Positions 1-12,937 of a DNA stretch of 64,000 nucleotides are shown here, one piece after another; the stretch's first letter is position 1, and every line of letters starts with the position of its first letter. Made by a program: the position numbers and the translations under genes. The DNA is from Pseudeuparius sepicola (Eukaryota; Arthropoda; Insecta; Coleoptera; Anthribidae). Where the stretch lies: contig OY987298.1 of NCBI GenBank assembly GCA_963920635.1, positions 114,938,035 through 115,002,034 on the forward strand, given 5' to 3'. The notes below the pieces were generated by a model. It did not search any database. It was not told the DNA's origin and saw only the letters and a program-made list of their open reading frames with translations.

Positions 1-240
1 ATCCAGCCTTACCTTTCGTAAGTATTCCACAGTTTTTCAAACTTAAAACTATAATAAAAATATTTTTATTACGTAAAAAACTAATGTAACCATATATTTC
101 TTGCTTTTTTCTGAATTTATTTTATTTTTAGGCAATGTGACGTTTTTTAAAAATTATTTTAACACTGTTTTAATGTGTATTCTGAAGATGGCATGTTAGA
201 TGCCGAAACGTACGTAAATAAAAAATAAACAGAATTTTGT
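1..240 (+). mobile_element. 3' end of a Penelope-like element (partial)
   Basis: The stretch has the look of a PLE 3' untranslated end: a T-rich run with TTAAAAATTATTTTAACA, then a hammerhead-like core, then an A-rich tail (AAATAAAAAATAAACAG). The same order (TTAAAAATTATTTTAACA, hammerhead-like core, ATAAAATAAAAAAATAAA) occurs at 32640-32790 behind a recognisable PLE GIY-YIG domain, which is the main reason for the call. Any coding part lies outside the window to the left. The alternative is an unrelated retroelement with a similar tail. Confidence 0.4.
182..215 (+). ncRNA. hammerhead-like ribozyme core
   Basis: CTGAAGA (182-188) is followed by one T, a 5-bp stem GGCAT/ATGCC (190-194 with 200-204) and GAAAC (205-209), then the palindrome ACGTACGT. 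Hammerhead ribozymes are known at PLE ends. The extra T between CTGAAGA and the stem is not standard, so activity is uncertain. Confidence 0.35.
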
Positions 241-876
241 TGTTTTGATTTATTTTGGTCGAATGCCCAGGAAAACTACCTACATTAGATTTGCCTTTAC
301 GACCAGTACATAAAAATATTCTGTATTTTATAATGCCTATAGAGCTTTATCTCCTTCCTTCAATTCTTTATTATTCAAAGAATTTACCACACCTTACTAA
401 GAGCTACAATATTTATACAATGAGTTATTTCAATAATTATTTTGGAAAACCACAAAATGGGATGCTGCACTATTTTTAATCTTATGCATCTTTTAGAATT
501 TTTGTAACGGCATAAACTCAGAAAAAGTATAATAACAATACAAGATACTTAAATTCAACTTAGTAATATTTCGGAATTCGTTCAGATTAAATGAATTATG
601 GTATTTTAAATTCATATAGTTTAAAGTGTATTGTTACATTTAACCAAATAATAGTATTGAAAATGGCAATTAAATTTAGATGTAATTAATTTTAATCAAA
701 GAAAGAGGGCAAATTTTACTTACCTATTTATTATTTACTCTAGTTGCTCGAAACAATGATCTTACCCTTGTATAGAGAGAGACGCTATGGCTATTCCGCG
801 GTTTGGGCTTTACCTTCTTAAAAATATATAGATAATATGTGCCTAAAATTGAAAATTAAGCTTTAAAGTGTTAAAT
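241..876. other. no gene seen
   Basis: AT-rich sequence with only short chance open frames. I see no coding, repeat or RNA signature. Confidence 0.5.
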
Positions 877-1056
877 CGTTGACTGACGTATTAATAAGAC
901 TTCTCACGGCTATAGTTTCATGTCCTGGAAAGTAGATGGCGCCTATGGTCAACAATGTATTTTGCATTGTATTTTGTCTCCGGGAAGCGCATGGTGAGCC
1001 AGAGAACTGTCAAACATGACAGCCGCGAGCAGTCTTTAGTAATACGTCAGTCAACG
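877..1056. mobile_element. short MITE, TIR CGTTGACTGACG, copy 1
   Basis: The ends are inverted: CGTTGACTGACGTATTA at 877 and TAATACGTCAGTCAACG ending at 1056, with similarity running further in. GTTAAAT lies immediately on both sides (870-876 and 1057-1063), a likely 7-bp target duplication. The right 110 bp recur in direct orientation at about 9850-9958. Confidence 0.6.
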
Positions 1057-1379
1057 GTTAAATACTTAAAAATTTTTGTAATAGATAAAAGCAAAAAAAA
1101 TATATTTTTGATTTTTAGTGATAATGCCAACTTATTGAATTAGATCTGAATCTTTTTTAAATCTTATTCTTCTGCCATATTTGGAAATCAATATAAATAT
1201 CAATTTAAAATTCATCCTTGGAACAGAGGCATCGCCTTTTCTTGTACCTATACATCGATGTCCAAGATTTGAAACTGCTTAAGCGATTTTTTTTTTGAGA
1301 TTTCTTTGACACAAAACGGGATATTTAAATTGGCGCCCCTAAAAATTCCCAGTTCACCACAAACGGATGATTAGCCAAT

Positions 1380-1650
1380 TTCGCGGTTGGTTCCTTCCCA
1401 AACACCGAATTTTCAGCCGGGCGGCTGCCTACATCCACCCACCTCTATTGAGACGCCGTCGCCCTCCGCCGCCGATAACTCATCCCCCTTACAATATAAA
1501 ACATGGCGGCAAAACAAACGCCGTTGATTTATAAAGCCATTTAAACGGGCAGCCGCCGGCTGATCCTCTGTTTCGGGGCGCTGTCGGTTCCTGGGAGGCG
1601 AGTGCCCTTTTGGCACGACGATAACTTGGGTCCGCAGGCTACGCGGTAGG
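1380..1650. other. GC-rich patch, function unknown
   Basis: A GC-rich stretch with several GCCGCCG-type runs and AAACATGGCGGC stands out against AT-rich flanks. No convincing open frame or TIR is visible. It could be a regulatory region or an old element. Confidence 0.3.
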
Positions 1651-2162
1651 TAGAAAATTGGTGATGAATAGGTATATATTTTTTTCTACTCCTATGCTAG
1701 TAACATGTAACATACCTATTAAGTGACGGTTTAGGTTATAAGGAAGTGCATTTTTGCGAAGACTGACACGTAATTACTGACGCGTAATAAAAAATTACGT
1801 ATCTGTTCTTAATTAAAACGCAATTATCACGGATGCCTTGTTAGCGCGGCATCCGCGTCACCATAGCAACTAACCAACATACTAATTGTTGCCTGTCAGA
1901 TAATCAGAAGTATAGTTTATCTATTATAATAGTTTTTCTTTCGTCGAAGACAAATTATAATACAAAACTCGAGTTGTAAGCTTATTACATACCTACTCGT
2001 GGAATTACAGCACTCGCCGCTGCGCGGCTCGTGCGCAACTTTTTCACTCATACGTAATAAGCTGTTTACAACTCTCGTTATGTGATACACTATTTAACGT
2101 CAAACCTAACAGCCCAATCACTACTCCAACAACTTATAGGTATAATAACTATCCGGTAGGTA

Positions 2163-2635
2163 CAGGGTGTTCCCGTATATTTTGACCCACCCCTAGAGCC
2201 TATATTTTTCGAGTTAGAAAAAAATTACTTAAATGAAAGTTGTAGGGTTTTTTCTGAACCGCTAGGATCTGTTACTAGATAAAAAAATGAGCGTCGCAAA
2301 TTTATGAAAAAATATAAACTTACTTTTTTTAATGGAACATCCTGTATATTTGTGGATTTTTGAATTGCACGCATTTTTCCGATTCCAATAATATAAATAT
2401 GTTATATGTTTGCTCTAAGCATTCGCATGATATTCCAAATTGCAGATAAATACGATCTTTATATTTAATCAAGGTTGCCATGGAAAAACATTTTAACTTA
2501 GGTAAGGGCATTCCTGTCAATCCATTATTTTTGGGACAATACAACTTGGTACCCTACAACTTTCATTTAAGTAATTTTTTCTAACTTGAAAAATAGAGGC
2601 TCTATGGGTGTGTCAAAATATACGGGAACACCCTG
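2163..2635. mobile_element. TA-flanked MITE, TIR CAGGGTGTTCCCGTATATTT, copy 1
   Basis: TA (2161-2162) precedes CAGGGTGTTCCCGTATATTT; the inverted end (ACGGGAACACCCTG) stops at 2635 and is followed by TA. TIRs of about 80 bp include CTTAAATGAAAGTTGTAGGG. A second copy in the opposite orientation is at 16545-16982. The interior (2330-2545) resembles TIR sequence of the 59830-61667 element, so the MITE derives from, or has captured, that family. Confidence 0.8.
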
Positions 2636-4011
2636 TACATGTTTCTAAAATGAAAGTTTCTAGGATTTTTAGACCGGTAGTGATTGACCCACATACCTGT
2701 ATATTAACATATACCGCTTTTGGCCCTACTGCGCACGGCAAGGCGCAGGAAACGAAAAGAGATGTAATTCGCCGCCATTTTTAACCATATTTTGGCAGTC
2801 TGAATAGTGCCTACTTTATTCCTTGTTTAAATTCTTGTATACGATATGAATAAAATTGCATTATACTTTTTGAAGGCGCCTGTAAAATCATAAAAGTCAG
2901 CGTGGCATGCTTTTTTCATGAGAGATGCGTTTTTAGTTTTTAATCGCGATTTTTCTTTTATATTTTGTACGGTTAATAGCTTTTTGTTCTCATATTTACG
3001 AGATCAAAACATGACATGACTCCATAGGCAAGTAAATAGGTATAATTTTTTTTGCCAAATAATATTGTTTTCTCATTGATATTTTCTGATTTCTTGCTGA
3101 TTTTTAGGTTTTCAAGAGAAAGAGAAACCAAATTTAAAAAGCGGCTCTATTTGTCATCGACAATAATATTCAAGAAGTTCAAGAAGTAGGTAACTCATGG
3201 AGATGAGGAAAATGGAGACATTGTAATTCTCGTTACGACGAAGAGAGCGGCATTTTTATAGCAAATAGAATTAACCGAAGAATTAGAAATCACTTCCTTT
3301 TCATTTTTGAAGCAAAGATTCAAGTGGTAGAAGTTGAAGTTACCAAGTTTTCTTTTGCTTGTATTTTTCAAACAAAAAAAGGAAAAGTTCTAAGGAATAA
3401 AACTAGCTGCCTAAAAATTCAGAAATAGGTATAGATATGTTCCTGGAAAATAGGTTATTATTACTAAAAGTTTCCAAAGAAATAATTATACCAAGTAATA
3501 GAGTATGTTAGAAAATGTTAAACAAGTAAAAATATTTTCATGATTTTTATAAGTAATTATTTATATTGTAGCTATTGTGCAAGTTATAATGTACAATACT
3601 AATTATATTGGTTCTCTTTATGATGATTAAAATATTGTTTTGATTAAGTTGTATAATTTCTTAACCTAGTTAACTGCTTCGTTTCCCGAATGCATTAATT
3701 TAAAATTAAAACCAAAAAAAAATCTCGGACCTATGTTGTGCTTCGAACTAAAATAATTTCCATTTTACACAAAACGACAACCAAGACATTACATTGTTTA
3801 TGAAACCCACCCGTATAAATTATTTAAAATTTCCCGCCTCATTTATTAAGGTTAAAAATGACCGCCAAATTATTCCCCCGGTCGGACGTCTCTCTTGCGC
3901 GGTATAGGTTGCTATAGATATATGGATTGACCAGAAAGATTTTGATTAGGTCGCCAATGTTCCATTTATAAAGTTTAGTGTTTATGTGGTAATTTACTTA
4001 TACCACCTATA
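2636..4011. other. no gene seen
   Basis: AT-rich spacer. CAAGAAGTTCAAGAAGTAGG (3171-3190) is a small direct repeat. Nothing else is recognisable. Confidence 0.4.
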
Positions 4012-4955
4012 CAGGGTGTTCACTTTCAAAATGCCCACCATTGGTATTTTTGAAACGGTAAGAGCTACAAGGTTGGTTAAATTAGACAAAAGTTGCGCAT
4101 TTTGATGTGTTTCAAGAATCTGTAAAGAAATTTGACATACCTCACGTGGTTACTAAAATAACCTGAAAAAACTGAAAACTTCCACTTTTTATTTTGTCCG
4201 TAACTTTTTTAATATTAAGCGGAATTGAATGAAATTTGGTGGAATTACGTAATTAAGTACGGGCTTTAGGTGTTCATGACCAAATTTCGATTTTCTTATG
4301 GCGGCCATATTGGATTTTACCACCATTGGATAGAGCAAAAAATTACGAATACAACTATGTATCACAACACCTAATTAAACCCACTTAATTGCCAAATTTC
4401 TAATATTTTAAATATTTTGAAGACAGGCAGTAGGCCATGATTCCGAAACCAATATCAATAACTGTCACCTAATAAACTGAAACGTCATTTAGTTCCCCAT
4501 AACCTTTGTTACCTACTTAAAATTGTGTGTTACCCGTCTTAAGTGACTAAAGCTTATTGAATCATGCCCCAACAATATCCAATAAATGAAAGATTGGATA
4601 TGTACAATGTTTATATTCGAAACTACCGTAATTCTAGCTAGTATCAAGAATTATACCCCGAACGAAGGCAGCCTAACAGAACTATTTTCCGAAGGTTGTG
4701 TAGGCGTATGGAAGCGGATGCGACGTTACAAAACAAAAGAAGAAATGATTTTGTAAGAGCTAGAGGAGCTGTAAGTGAAATCAATGTTTTGGCTCAAATT
4801 CATTTAAATCCAGAGACATCGCAGATACCATGCCATTAAAATTCAACCTGTATACCGTAGAATTGTAGTTTCGAATATAAACATTGTACATATCCATCTT
4901 TCATTTATTGGATATTGTTGGGGCATGATTCAATAAGCTTTAGTCACTTAAGACA
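4012..4955 (+). mobile_element. Tc1/mariner deletion derivative carrying a transposase N-terminus
   Basis: TA (4010-4011) precedes CAGGGTGTTCAC. Inverted arms at about 4541-4631 and 4871-4955 (including TATCCAATAAATGAAAGAT and its complement) flank a decayed transposase fragment. The right arm stops matching near 4955 without reaching a CACCCTG end, so the right terminus is truncated. Confidence 0.6.
4564..4839 (+). pseudogene. transposase N-terminal fragment (helix-turn-helix, DUF4817-like)
   Basis: Reading from the ATG gives about 92 codons with one internal TAG near codon 26. The translation has the features of the N-terminal DNA-binding region in the transposases at 35858-36964 and 50726-51790: an opening MPQQYPINERLDMYNVYIRN, then a YPERRQPNRTIFRRL turn, a basic stretch, and INPxxS-like spacing (HLNPETSQ) before it breaks off. 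No catalytic domain follows. It is a relic inside a deletion derivative and could not make an active enzyme. Family assignment rests on motif similarity by eye. Confidence 0.6.
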
Positions 4956-7250
4956 CTCCAAGAACTGTGAAAATTCAAATATTAAATCAGTTTTAAAATA
5001 TTTGATATGATAAATTCAATCTTGGGATCAAAAATTAAGTTTTCTTCAAAAAGTTTAATAACGCATTTTTTATAAAGTGAAACATCCCATTTAATTTGAT
5101 GTGTTACACTTTCCAGTAGGTATGTTCTGTATTTATTACAAAAATTTAAGAAAATTATTGACAAATTACTTAATCAAATGTCGAATAGCTAATCCAGAAT
5201 TGTTATCTTAACTAATAAAAAAATACTATATTCGCGGGCATTCTTTTATTTTATATAAAAAAATAATATTTTCAATTTAACGTAACGCTTAAGGTACCTA
5301 ATGCTATAGTAATTATTATCTTAAAGATGTCAATAACAAAATATTGTACATTGTACTATTACAGTAGGTACTCAGTGAACACGTAGTATAGAAAGAAGTA
5401 GATATTCTGAGACATAACCTTGTTATGCGGTGCAAGTTGCTAGGAAATTTGAAATTTCAAAGTAGGTACTAATTTCAGACCCCCAGACTTAGGATGCCCC
5501 TATAAACCACTTTTAGTCAAGAAGTGTTTATTCGTATACATTTAGTCGCATTTTTTTGCATTTTTTTTGCAAGGTTGGGCCTGTGCGGAATACGGGCTCA
5601 GTACTATGATGCCTTCATTAAAGCGCCTTCAAGATTGTCACTAGCCCCAAGTTCTCCATTTATAATTAACTCATAATACTTTACTATTACTGCAACATAT
5701 AAACCTTTGCAGTTTTATTCCACGAACTTCGGGAGACGTGAACACGGGATTATTAGATCGAATTATTGCAAACGGTCATCGGCAACATTGCAATGCCGTT
5801 TCTTGTGACAGGCACAGAGGTTGCCACGTTTAGCTTTCTATAGGCAATGAAACGACAAAACTGTAGATTTCAGCCTACAGAAAATTGTGAAACATCGTCT
5901 TTAATTATCACAAATAAATAAGGGTTAAAAGCCGTTGTTTCATTTATTACGTGTTATGTTGGTGCATCTATTATAAACTGAGTATGATTTTAAGGCTATT
6001 AAAAATATTGTCAAGTACCCTATTGTTTCCATGTGTAACTATATCTTATGTCAACAACAAATAATACCAATATATTTTCTTAAATGTTTGTTGTAAATAC
6101 AGAAGAAACAGACAGCTGTAACTGGTGTAATTAAAATATTCTTACAAATAATTTTATGGCAATCCATTAATACAACAAAACGAATGTCACAGAAAATCTG
6201 TTAGTTCTTGCAAACAATTTTCATGTTAAACTTTTTTCCATATGTCAAAAAATAAAGAAGTTAGAAACTTTTTTTTGATTTTTTGCCATAGTTTTCGTAG
6301 GTGGCCAAGGACAGCAACTTTCATTATAACAAAAGAAGGCCGGCCAGAGGAGCTATCGATCGCACCCGCCACCGATTTTTTCTGTCAAAAAAATAGCAGA
6401 GATATTAAAAGAAACCATTGAGGAGTCCCAATGACCATCTCCCTTTTCTATCATCATAAATGTTTTATAGTACTCGATAGTATTGTATTGTCATTTGAAC
6501 AAAATTTCAGACCGTTACGACAATCATTAGACGTGGTTTTACTAGATGTATTCACAAAGTTACGCATATATGAAAGCGTGTTAACACATTAGTCAAGATA
6601 TTAAAACGGCGTTAATATAGAATATTTTTCTAGTGTACCAATTTTTAATCCGAATATTTTTATTATTGGTTATCTGGTCATGGTTTTCCACTAGTTATGG
6701 AATTTATATTTTCACTGCCTTATTTCTAGCGATTTGCTAGATTGTTTACAAAGTTGCATAATATTCACGTCAAAACTTTCCAAAAGTATCACCAGCGCAC
6801 AGGCTTACATTTACATTAAACTGATTGTCAATTATGCCATTGTTATTTTATGTTAATAGTCTATTGTTTGAACAATACATATACATATACGTACCTGTCG
6901 TTCGACCACTAAAATTTGTTAGGCATTGCAAATTGCAACTAACCAATTAGCTCACACCGCATAGATAGTAATTGATTCACTTTTAAAGTTATGCCCTCAA
7001 ACGGGTTCATATTGTTTGTTTAATTTGCGTTTCCTTGGATAGCGCTAACTAATCGGTTTTCAAACTTGTTTTAATAAAAGAATAGAGGCCAGCTTATTGG
7101 TATAAACTGTGCACTTTGAGAAGTTCGTCAAAGTCCTTTAATATTTGCGGTTCCTGAATATCTGTCTAATTCCTGAAGTAAATAAATAAAGAAATAAATA
7201 AATCTGAACAATAACATCTGCATAGGTATACAAATTTGAAATGTCCAATA
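4956..7250. other. no gene seen
   Basis: AT-rich DNA with scattered short frames and no domain-like translation. I see no element ends in this stretch. Confidence 0.45.
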
Positions 7251-7939
7251 CAGGGTGTTTCATAAGTGAATACTGATCCTACAAGATGATAATCCTTAGA
7301 TAATTTTAAGAAAAAAAATTTGAACAACATGAACATAGGTCTGAAACCACTTTAGTTCGGAGATACAGGGTGGTGAAATTTAACAAAAAAAAAACAGTTT
7401 TCCCCAATATCTCTAAAACCGCTTTAAAAATGTTTTTATAAAGCAACGAAATGTATTTTTAGCATACTAGGGTATACAAGGTTAAATAATAAATTCACCT
7501 AAGGACAAGCAAATGAATGCATTTAATTTTTTAAATCGAAAACCGCCCGCCGCACCAAAAAAAGGCAAGAGACCATTTTAATGAGAAGATAGAGAGTCAT
7601 TTTAAAGATAGTATTTATTTAAAAAATAATCAGTGGCGTATCATATTTTTGAATAAAAATATTGCAATATTGCAGGGCATGTTAACAGGTACTCCACTGA
7701 TGATAACTAAAAGAACCTTAATCCTATAAAAAATGTATTTTATATGTATAATTTGCATGTATCAAAATTGAAAAAAAAAATACAAAGCGTTTTTAGATGG
7801 GATATTGGGGAAAAACCGATTTTATGCAATACCCCGTATCTCTGAAATAAAACAGTTGCTGACCCATGTTCACAAAAAAATTCAAACCATCTAGGGATTA
7901 TCCTCCTTTCGAATCAGCATTCAATTATGAAACACCCTG
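7251..7939. mobile_element. TA-flanked MITE, TIR CAGGGTGTTTCATAA
   Basis: TA at 7249-7250, CAGGGTGTTTCATAAGTGAA on the left, and the inverted end (TTCAATTATGAAACACCCTG) closing at 7939 before TA. Inverted similarity continues about 170 bp inward on each side, including TCGGAGATACAGGG versus CCCCGTATCTCTGA. The 689-bp body has no coding capacity. Confidence 0.8.
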
Positions 7940-9789
7940 TATATACAGGCAAATTCTTTATTTTAAACTGGATATTTCTAGTCCTCCAGTGCTAGGGAGC
8001 TTATTCTTGCTAAAAAAAAACAATATTTAGCCAATTTATCATAAATTTAATTTCTTATTAACTTTTAGCACTTTCAAAAAATCTCATATACCAAATATTA
8101 GACAAATATCTCTGGAACTTGTTAAGTTTTTGATATTTTACATTTTTTTAATTATTATTGTTTACTCTGTCTTTAGCTAAAGCGTAATATAAATGATTTT
8201 TAAGAAACAAGATGATTGGGTGGGATTGCCTTTTGGCAAAATCGCTCTACTGTAAGGAGTGAAATGGAGAAATTAGTGGTGATTATTTTTGAAAGTATAT
8301 TTGAATAATTTACATTATGACTGAAAAAAGTGCAGAAGTCGTGTTTCTCTTTGCAGAGATTTGTTATTGTCAATTATTTTTTACTATATAATTAATTGTT
8401 GAGATAGCCGCGGTACTATTATTATGCTTATGTTTTTACTAAAATGATACTGTAACAATAGAATCCAGAAAAAAAAAACGAGGCCAATAATAATTAATAA
8501 AATGATAAAATTGTGATAACATTTGCCATAATTCTTAATATATTACGTTTCCTGAAAATTACTATTTTTCTATTTTCTACTTATTTTTGTCTTTCTAAAT
8601 CCATGCAACTGGAGGGATTACAGTGACTTTAAAAAAGGCACCAAATTAAAATATCATGAAAGATAAAATGCACTGTATTAATGTTCTTGTTGACTACAGA
8701 AAAGTTAAAATATAATCAGTTTTTAAATTTTAAACACTTGCTCATAGATTCCAAATGTCGGATAATGGCAAAATACGAGTATATTGGGTAATCATTGCGA
8801 AGTAACCTAATATTACCGAAGCCGGCTAGTTAGCTATAAAATAGTTCCCTGCTGTTTAGAAGCCCCGCAAAGGAAAACTAATATTAAACTTGGAAAAATA
8901 AAATGGAGAAAAGTGGTTGCCTTGGCCGCAGAGCGTATTTCAGGGCGCTGTGGTTTGTTTATTACCCGCTGGAAAACAGGCGATGGAATATTGACTGAAA
9001 CTAGATTATAGGTTAGCTTGCACCAGGCAAGTCGGTGTTGGGAAGGTTGTTTTCTTTCCCTATTTTCAATTTAGGTTATATCTATTTAGATCGTAGGTAA
9101 AAATGAACATCCAAAGTCAAACGAATGGCAAAGTATATAAGTGAACGTCATGTCTCTAAGGGAGAAGGGATTCGACATAATATATTATGGAAAACCTTTT
9201 TTTTATTGTCGCTTAGTCAAAAGCTGAATCTTGTTTTTAGAAGATACATACCTAACTATCCTTCAGGGTGAAAGTCATAAATGTAAAAGCGTCGAGTGAA
9301 TTTCACGTGCGTATTCCGTTATTCGAAACTACATTTCTGGGTTATAAACAACAATAAACGTTTAGATATGATTATGATTATATTTTTAAAACGGACGGAA
9401 AGTTGGCGGTCAATGGAAGTACTCTGGAGAAGATTGCTGCCGGAAATTTCAAGGACAGTGACACAAATATAAACGGAAAATAAGTATGTAAGGTTCACAA
9501 TTCTAACGATTATTTCTTTACTGCCAGCATAATCAACCTCAAATTAAATACCTAAATATCGCCTTAACCCGCCCTGTTGTTGGAGTATTGTCAATTAAGT
9601 GTTACTGTAACCAGAAGCCACTTTTGTATCCGAAGAAAAAGTGCTAGTTTTATTATTTACCATACACAAAGAAAACTAGTCTATCCGCACGTGCCCCCCC
9701 CCCCCCCAAACGTTACGCCAAACGTGTCCGTGAAAATCGCATGCTCAGACCATTATGCAGAAGAATAAACACTACTCTGGACTTCTGGG
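7940..9789. other. no gene seen
   Basis: Mostly AT-rich. A moderately GC-rich patch sits at 8870-9000 (near GGCCGCAGAGCG). A C run (about 9692-9706) followed by AAACGTTACGCC resembles the element terminus at 10981-11020. Confidence 0.4.
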
Positions 9790-9958
9790 GTGATCTTTTC
9801 AACCAGCTGAAGAAGCTATCATTCTGGAAAGTATTTTGTCATGTTGATAGCTAACAATGTATTTTGTTTTGTATTTTGTGTCCGGAAAGCGCATGGTGAG
9901 CCAAAAATGTGTCAGACTTGACAACCGTGAGCAGTCTTTATTAATGCGTCAGTCAACG
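9790..9958 (+). mobile_element. short MITE, copy 2 of the 877-1056 family
   Basis: Positions 9850-9958 match 945-1056 in the same orientation, sharing AACAATGTATTTTG, AAGCGCATGGTGAGCCA and GAGCAGTCTTTA, and end in GCGTCAGTCAACG. The left part is diverged, and the left boundary is approximate. Confidence 0.6.
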
Positions 9959-9978
9959 CTAATAGATAAGCCGTAATA

Positions 9979-10844
9979 GACCGGGAGATAGTGACAGATT
10001 TTTGGACGTGATTTTACTCAGTATGCCTTGCAAAGGGCATTATGTGACACATATTCTCACAATAATACGGTATGTTTCAGAGAGTCATCCTGGGTTCTTC
10101 ATGTGAAAAACTGAGTTTTCAATTATTCGAAAAATATTCGTTTTGATATAATTTTATACAGGCTGCCATGTGTTTTATAATGAAGTTCAAAATAGAAAAT
10201 TCCTCGGAAAACCATAGGCATACCGTTAGGGTGGGTCCAAAGGGCTGTTATTGCCACGTGATCTTGTATTTTAATAATTAATTTTTCCACGTTTCTGAAC
10301 AGGCTGCCAATGAGAAGTAGGTATGCAAGTTCTTATTATGAAAATGCTGAAAAAAGGATGGCATACCTTTCGCGCATGTCCAAGTACTGTTTAAATTGAA
10401 TGTTATTTAATCATTTAAACGAGTTATTAGATGTAAAGTGTACTTGGACATGCGCAAACGGTATGCCATCTTTTATTCAGCAGTTTCATAACAAGAACTT
10501 GCATACTTCTCATTGGCAGCCTGTTCAGAAACGTGGAAAAATTAATTATTAAAATCCAAGATCACGTGGCAATAATAGCCCTTTGGACCCACCCTAACGG
10601 TATGCCTATGGTTTTCCGAGGAATTTTCTATTTTGAACTTCATTATAAAACACATGGCAGCCTGTATAAAATCATATCAAAACGCATATTTTTCGAATAA
10701 TTGAAAACTCAGTTTTTCACATGAAGAACCCAGGATGACTCTCTGATTCATATCTTATTATTGTGAGAATATGTGCCACATAATGCCCTTTGCAAGGCAT
10801 ACTGAGTAAAATCACGTCCAAAAATCTGTCACTATCTCCTGGTC
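9979..10844. mobile_element. large foldback element (near-perfect palindrome)
   Basis: The left arm (9979-10387) and right arm (10440-10844) are inverted copies separated by about 52 bp. Matching blocks include GAGATAGTGACAGATTTTTG, TGCCTTGCAAAGGGCATTA, CTCGGAAAACCATAGGCATA and CATGTCCAAGTAC with their complements. Internal AGGCTGCCA repeats are present. There is no coding frame. Confidence 0.85.
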
Positions 10845-10980
10845 CATAAGTAATATTCACAGTGAAATTCCTGTATCGCCTGATGAGGTGCTAAACGAGT
10901 TGTCTAAAGTAAATATAAAACGTAAGCATATTAAATTGTAAGTTTTAAATGAACATTAAATTTTTGTATTTTTAGTCGGT

Positions 10981-11021
10981 GCCCCCCCCCCAGACAAATT
11001 TTCTGGCTACGCCACTGACCT
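10981..11021 (-). repeat. probable terminus of a hAT-like element
   Basis: A C run (10982-10991) followed by GGCTACGCCACTG reads on the minus strand as CAGTGGCGTAGCC then a G run. This is a common look for hAT-like ends. No partner end was located. Confidence 0.25.
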
Positions 11022-11600
11022 ACCCACATTCCCTGAATGAATATTACTGTTAGAAGAGACGGCTAGCATTTTCTAAACAAAAAACTTATTTTGAGACTGT
11101 TTTATACATTTCAACTATGGCTTTTTGTTGATTCAGAATATTGTTTTGGTAGGTTTTCCTCGTCTGGGGCTTCTTTCATTGGTCTCAACGTTGCCCTTTC
11201 AATTTGAGCAACTAGTGTCAGGTTTGGGATAGTTAGACCTGTATCGAGTTTCCTTTCGATCAGAGAGAACCTGAGTGTACCCTCTGCAACTTGGTAACTT
11301 ATACTAAATATAAACAATGTTGCGATGTTTATACAGGGAGCTCCAAATGATGCAGCAATTCTAAATACAATTGCAATCTATGCAACAAATTAAGAAACAC
11401 TTATTTTCCGGGCAGCTAGATTCGTGGGACTCTATAGGATTTTTAAATGGTTGTCATAGGCATAGGTATACTTTTTTTAATTGAAGATACCTCTTTACCT
11501 GGTGATTGCTTTACGCGAATGCTCAAAGGAACATCTGTAATCATGGAATACTTCCATTATCCGAATAAAACCTGATCACAGCGTTTTTACACGCTTAATA
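11022..11600. other. no gene seen
   Basis: AT-rich sequence without a recognisable feature. Confidence 0.4.
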
Positions 11601-12385
11601 CACAGGATGATTTTTTAGGGTCTAGCTCATTTTGCGGCCTACAAAAAAAAACGTAAGAAACAAAAATGTGGCAATTTTGGACAGCTAAGTGGTGCTGCAA
11701 AAGAAATCTGCATTCATGGCCAACTTGTCTCTTATTATTATAAAAACCTCAAATTGAGCAAAACTATTAATGGCCGTGGAATGTTTATTTTAAGAGACAG
11801 AGGAAAACTTTTATATTAAAAATTGATGGCACTGAGAAGCTTTATCTACCCAGGTGCTCAGATAGTTTCAGCAAATTACACAGGGACTTCGGCTCTCTTG
11901 AGACCATGAAAATTTTCGTCGATTTTAGGTTTTTTTAGTAGACCGCGAAAAGTTGGGTATGGAGGCCCATTCCTTTTTTAATGTCGCCTTGCTGACCAAA
12001 ATTGCCACATTTTGTTTTCTTACATATTTTCTGTGCGGCCCAAAATAAGCGAGAAAATCGCTTAATAAGAAATAAACAAAAAAAAATTTATAGCCTCAAG
12101 AGAGCCGAAGACCCTGTGTAATTTTCTGAAACTATCTGAGTACCCTTTTGCATAAAGCTTCTTAGTGCCATCAATTTTCAATATAAAAGTCTCTTAAAAT
12201 AAATATTCCACAACTATTAATAGTTTTGCTCAATTTGAGTTTGAGACAAGTTGGCCATGGATGCCGATTTCTTATGCAGCACCACTTAGCTGTCCCAAAT
12301 TGCCACATTTTTGTTTCTTACGTTTTTTTATATGCCGCGAAATGAGCGAGAAAATCGCGGTGGTAGACCTAAAAAAATCATCCTG
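11601..12385. mobile_element. TA-flanked inverted-repeat element, end CAGGATGATTTTTT
   Basis: The left end CACAGGATGATTTTTT (11601) is matched by AAAAAAATCATCCTG ending at 12385. About 300 bp of inverted similarity follows, including CACTTAGCTGTCC and TTGGCCATG blocks. The block TTGCCACATTTT...AGCGAGAAAATCGC occurs twice on the right, so the element has an internal duplication. No coding sequence. Confidence 0.75.
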
Positions 12386-12937
12386 TATATATACTTATAC
12401 CTTATACTTATTGTTTACCTTGAGTATTTATTCCGATGAATAGAATTTTTGGCTTTTATTTTTTAACAAATACACTATTTCTTTTCAAAAATAACTGAGG
12501 TATTAATTATTGGGGGTAAAAAAAGTTCAACTGAAAAAGTTACTTTATTTAAAGTAAGAATCAGATTTTTTCTACTTTGAGTTTTACCTATCGAACAAAT
12601 TTTTACGATAAAATACTAAGAGAACATTTTTGTTTACAATATTTTCTAAAATTTATTTGTGGTGCAAACAGATGCATTGAATTTTAATTGGGTTCTTCGC
12701 CACCAAACTGGTTAAAAGGCAACTTTTTCAAGTTGCCTGGAAAATTAATAAATTCTTAACAGTAAATGAACTAAACTTTGAACTTTTTCTGAGATTTCGG
12801 AGAATAAATCTTCCTCCTTTCTCAAAGATCATGTCACGTCAAAGTGAAATGACAGATTAATAAATTTCAGGTTAAAATGCCATGACAACAGAAACAATAG
12901 CGTAGCCACCTGTCTTATATTGTACCCTGTGTTCTAT
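12386..12937. other. no gene; probable 3' flank of the PLE fragment
   Basis: Downstream (minus sense) of the GIY-YIG frame the sequence holds AACTTGAAAAAGTTGCC (complement near 12720-12740), a short hairpin that could belong to a PLE 3' untranslated region. No other feature. Confidence 0.3.

Noticed and set aside
9692..9706. CRISPR or other repeat array
   Set aside because: Homopolymer C run only; no array of direct repeats with spacers exists anywhere in the window.
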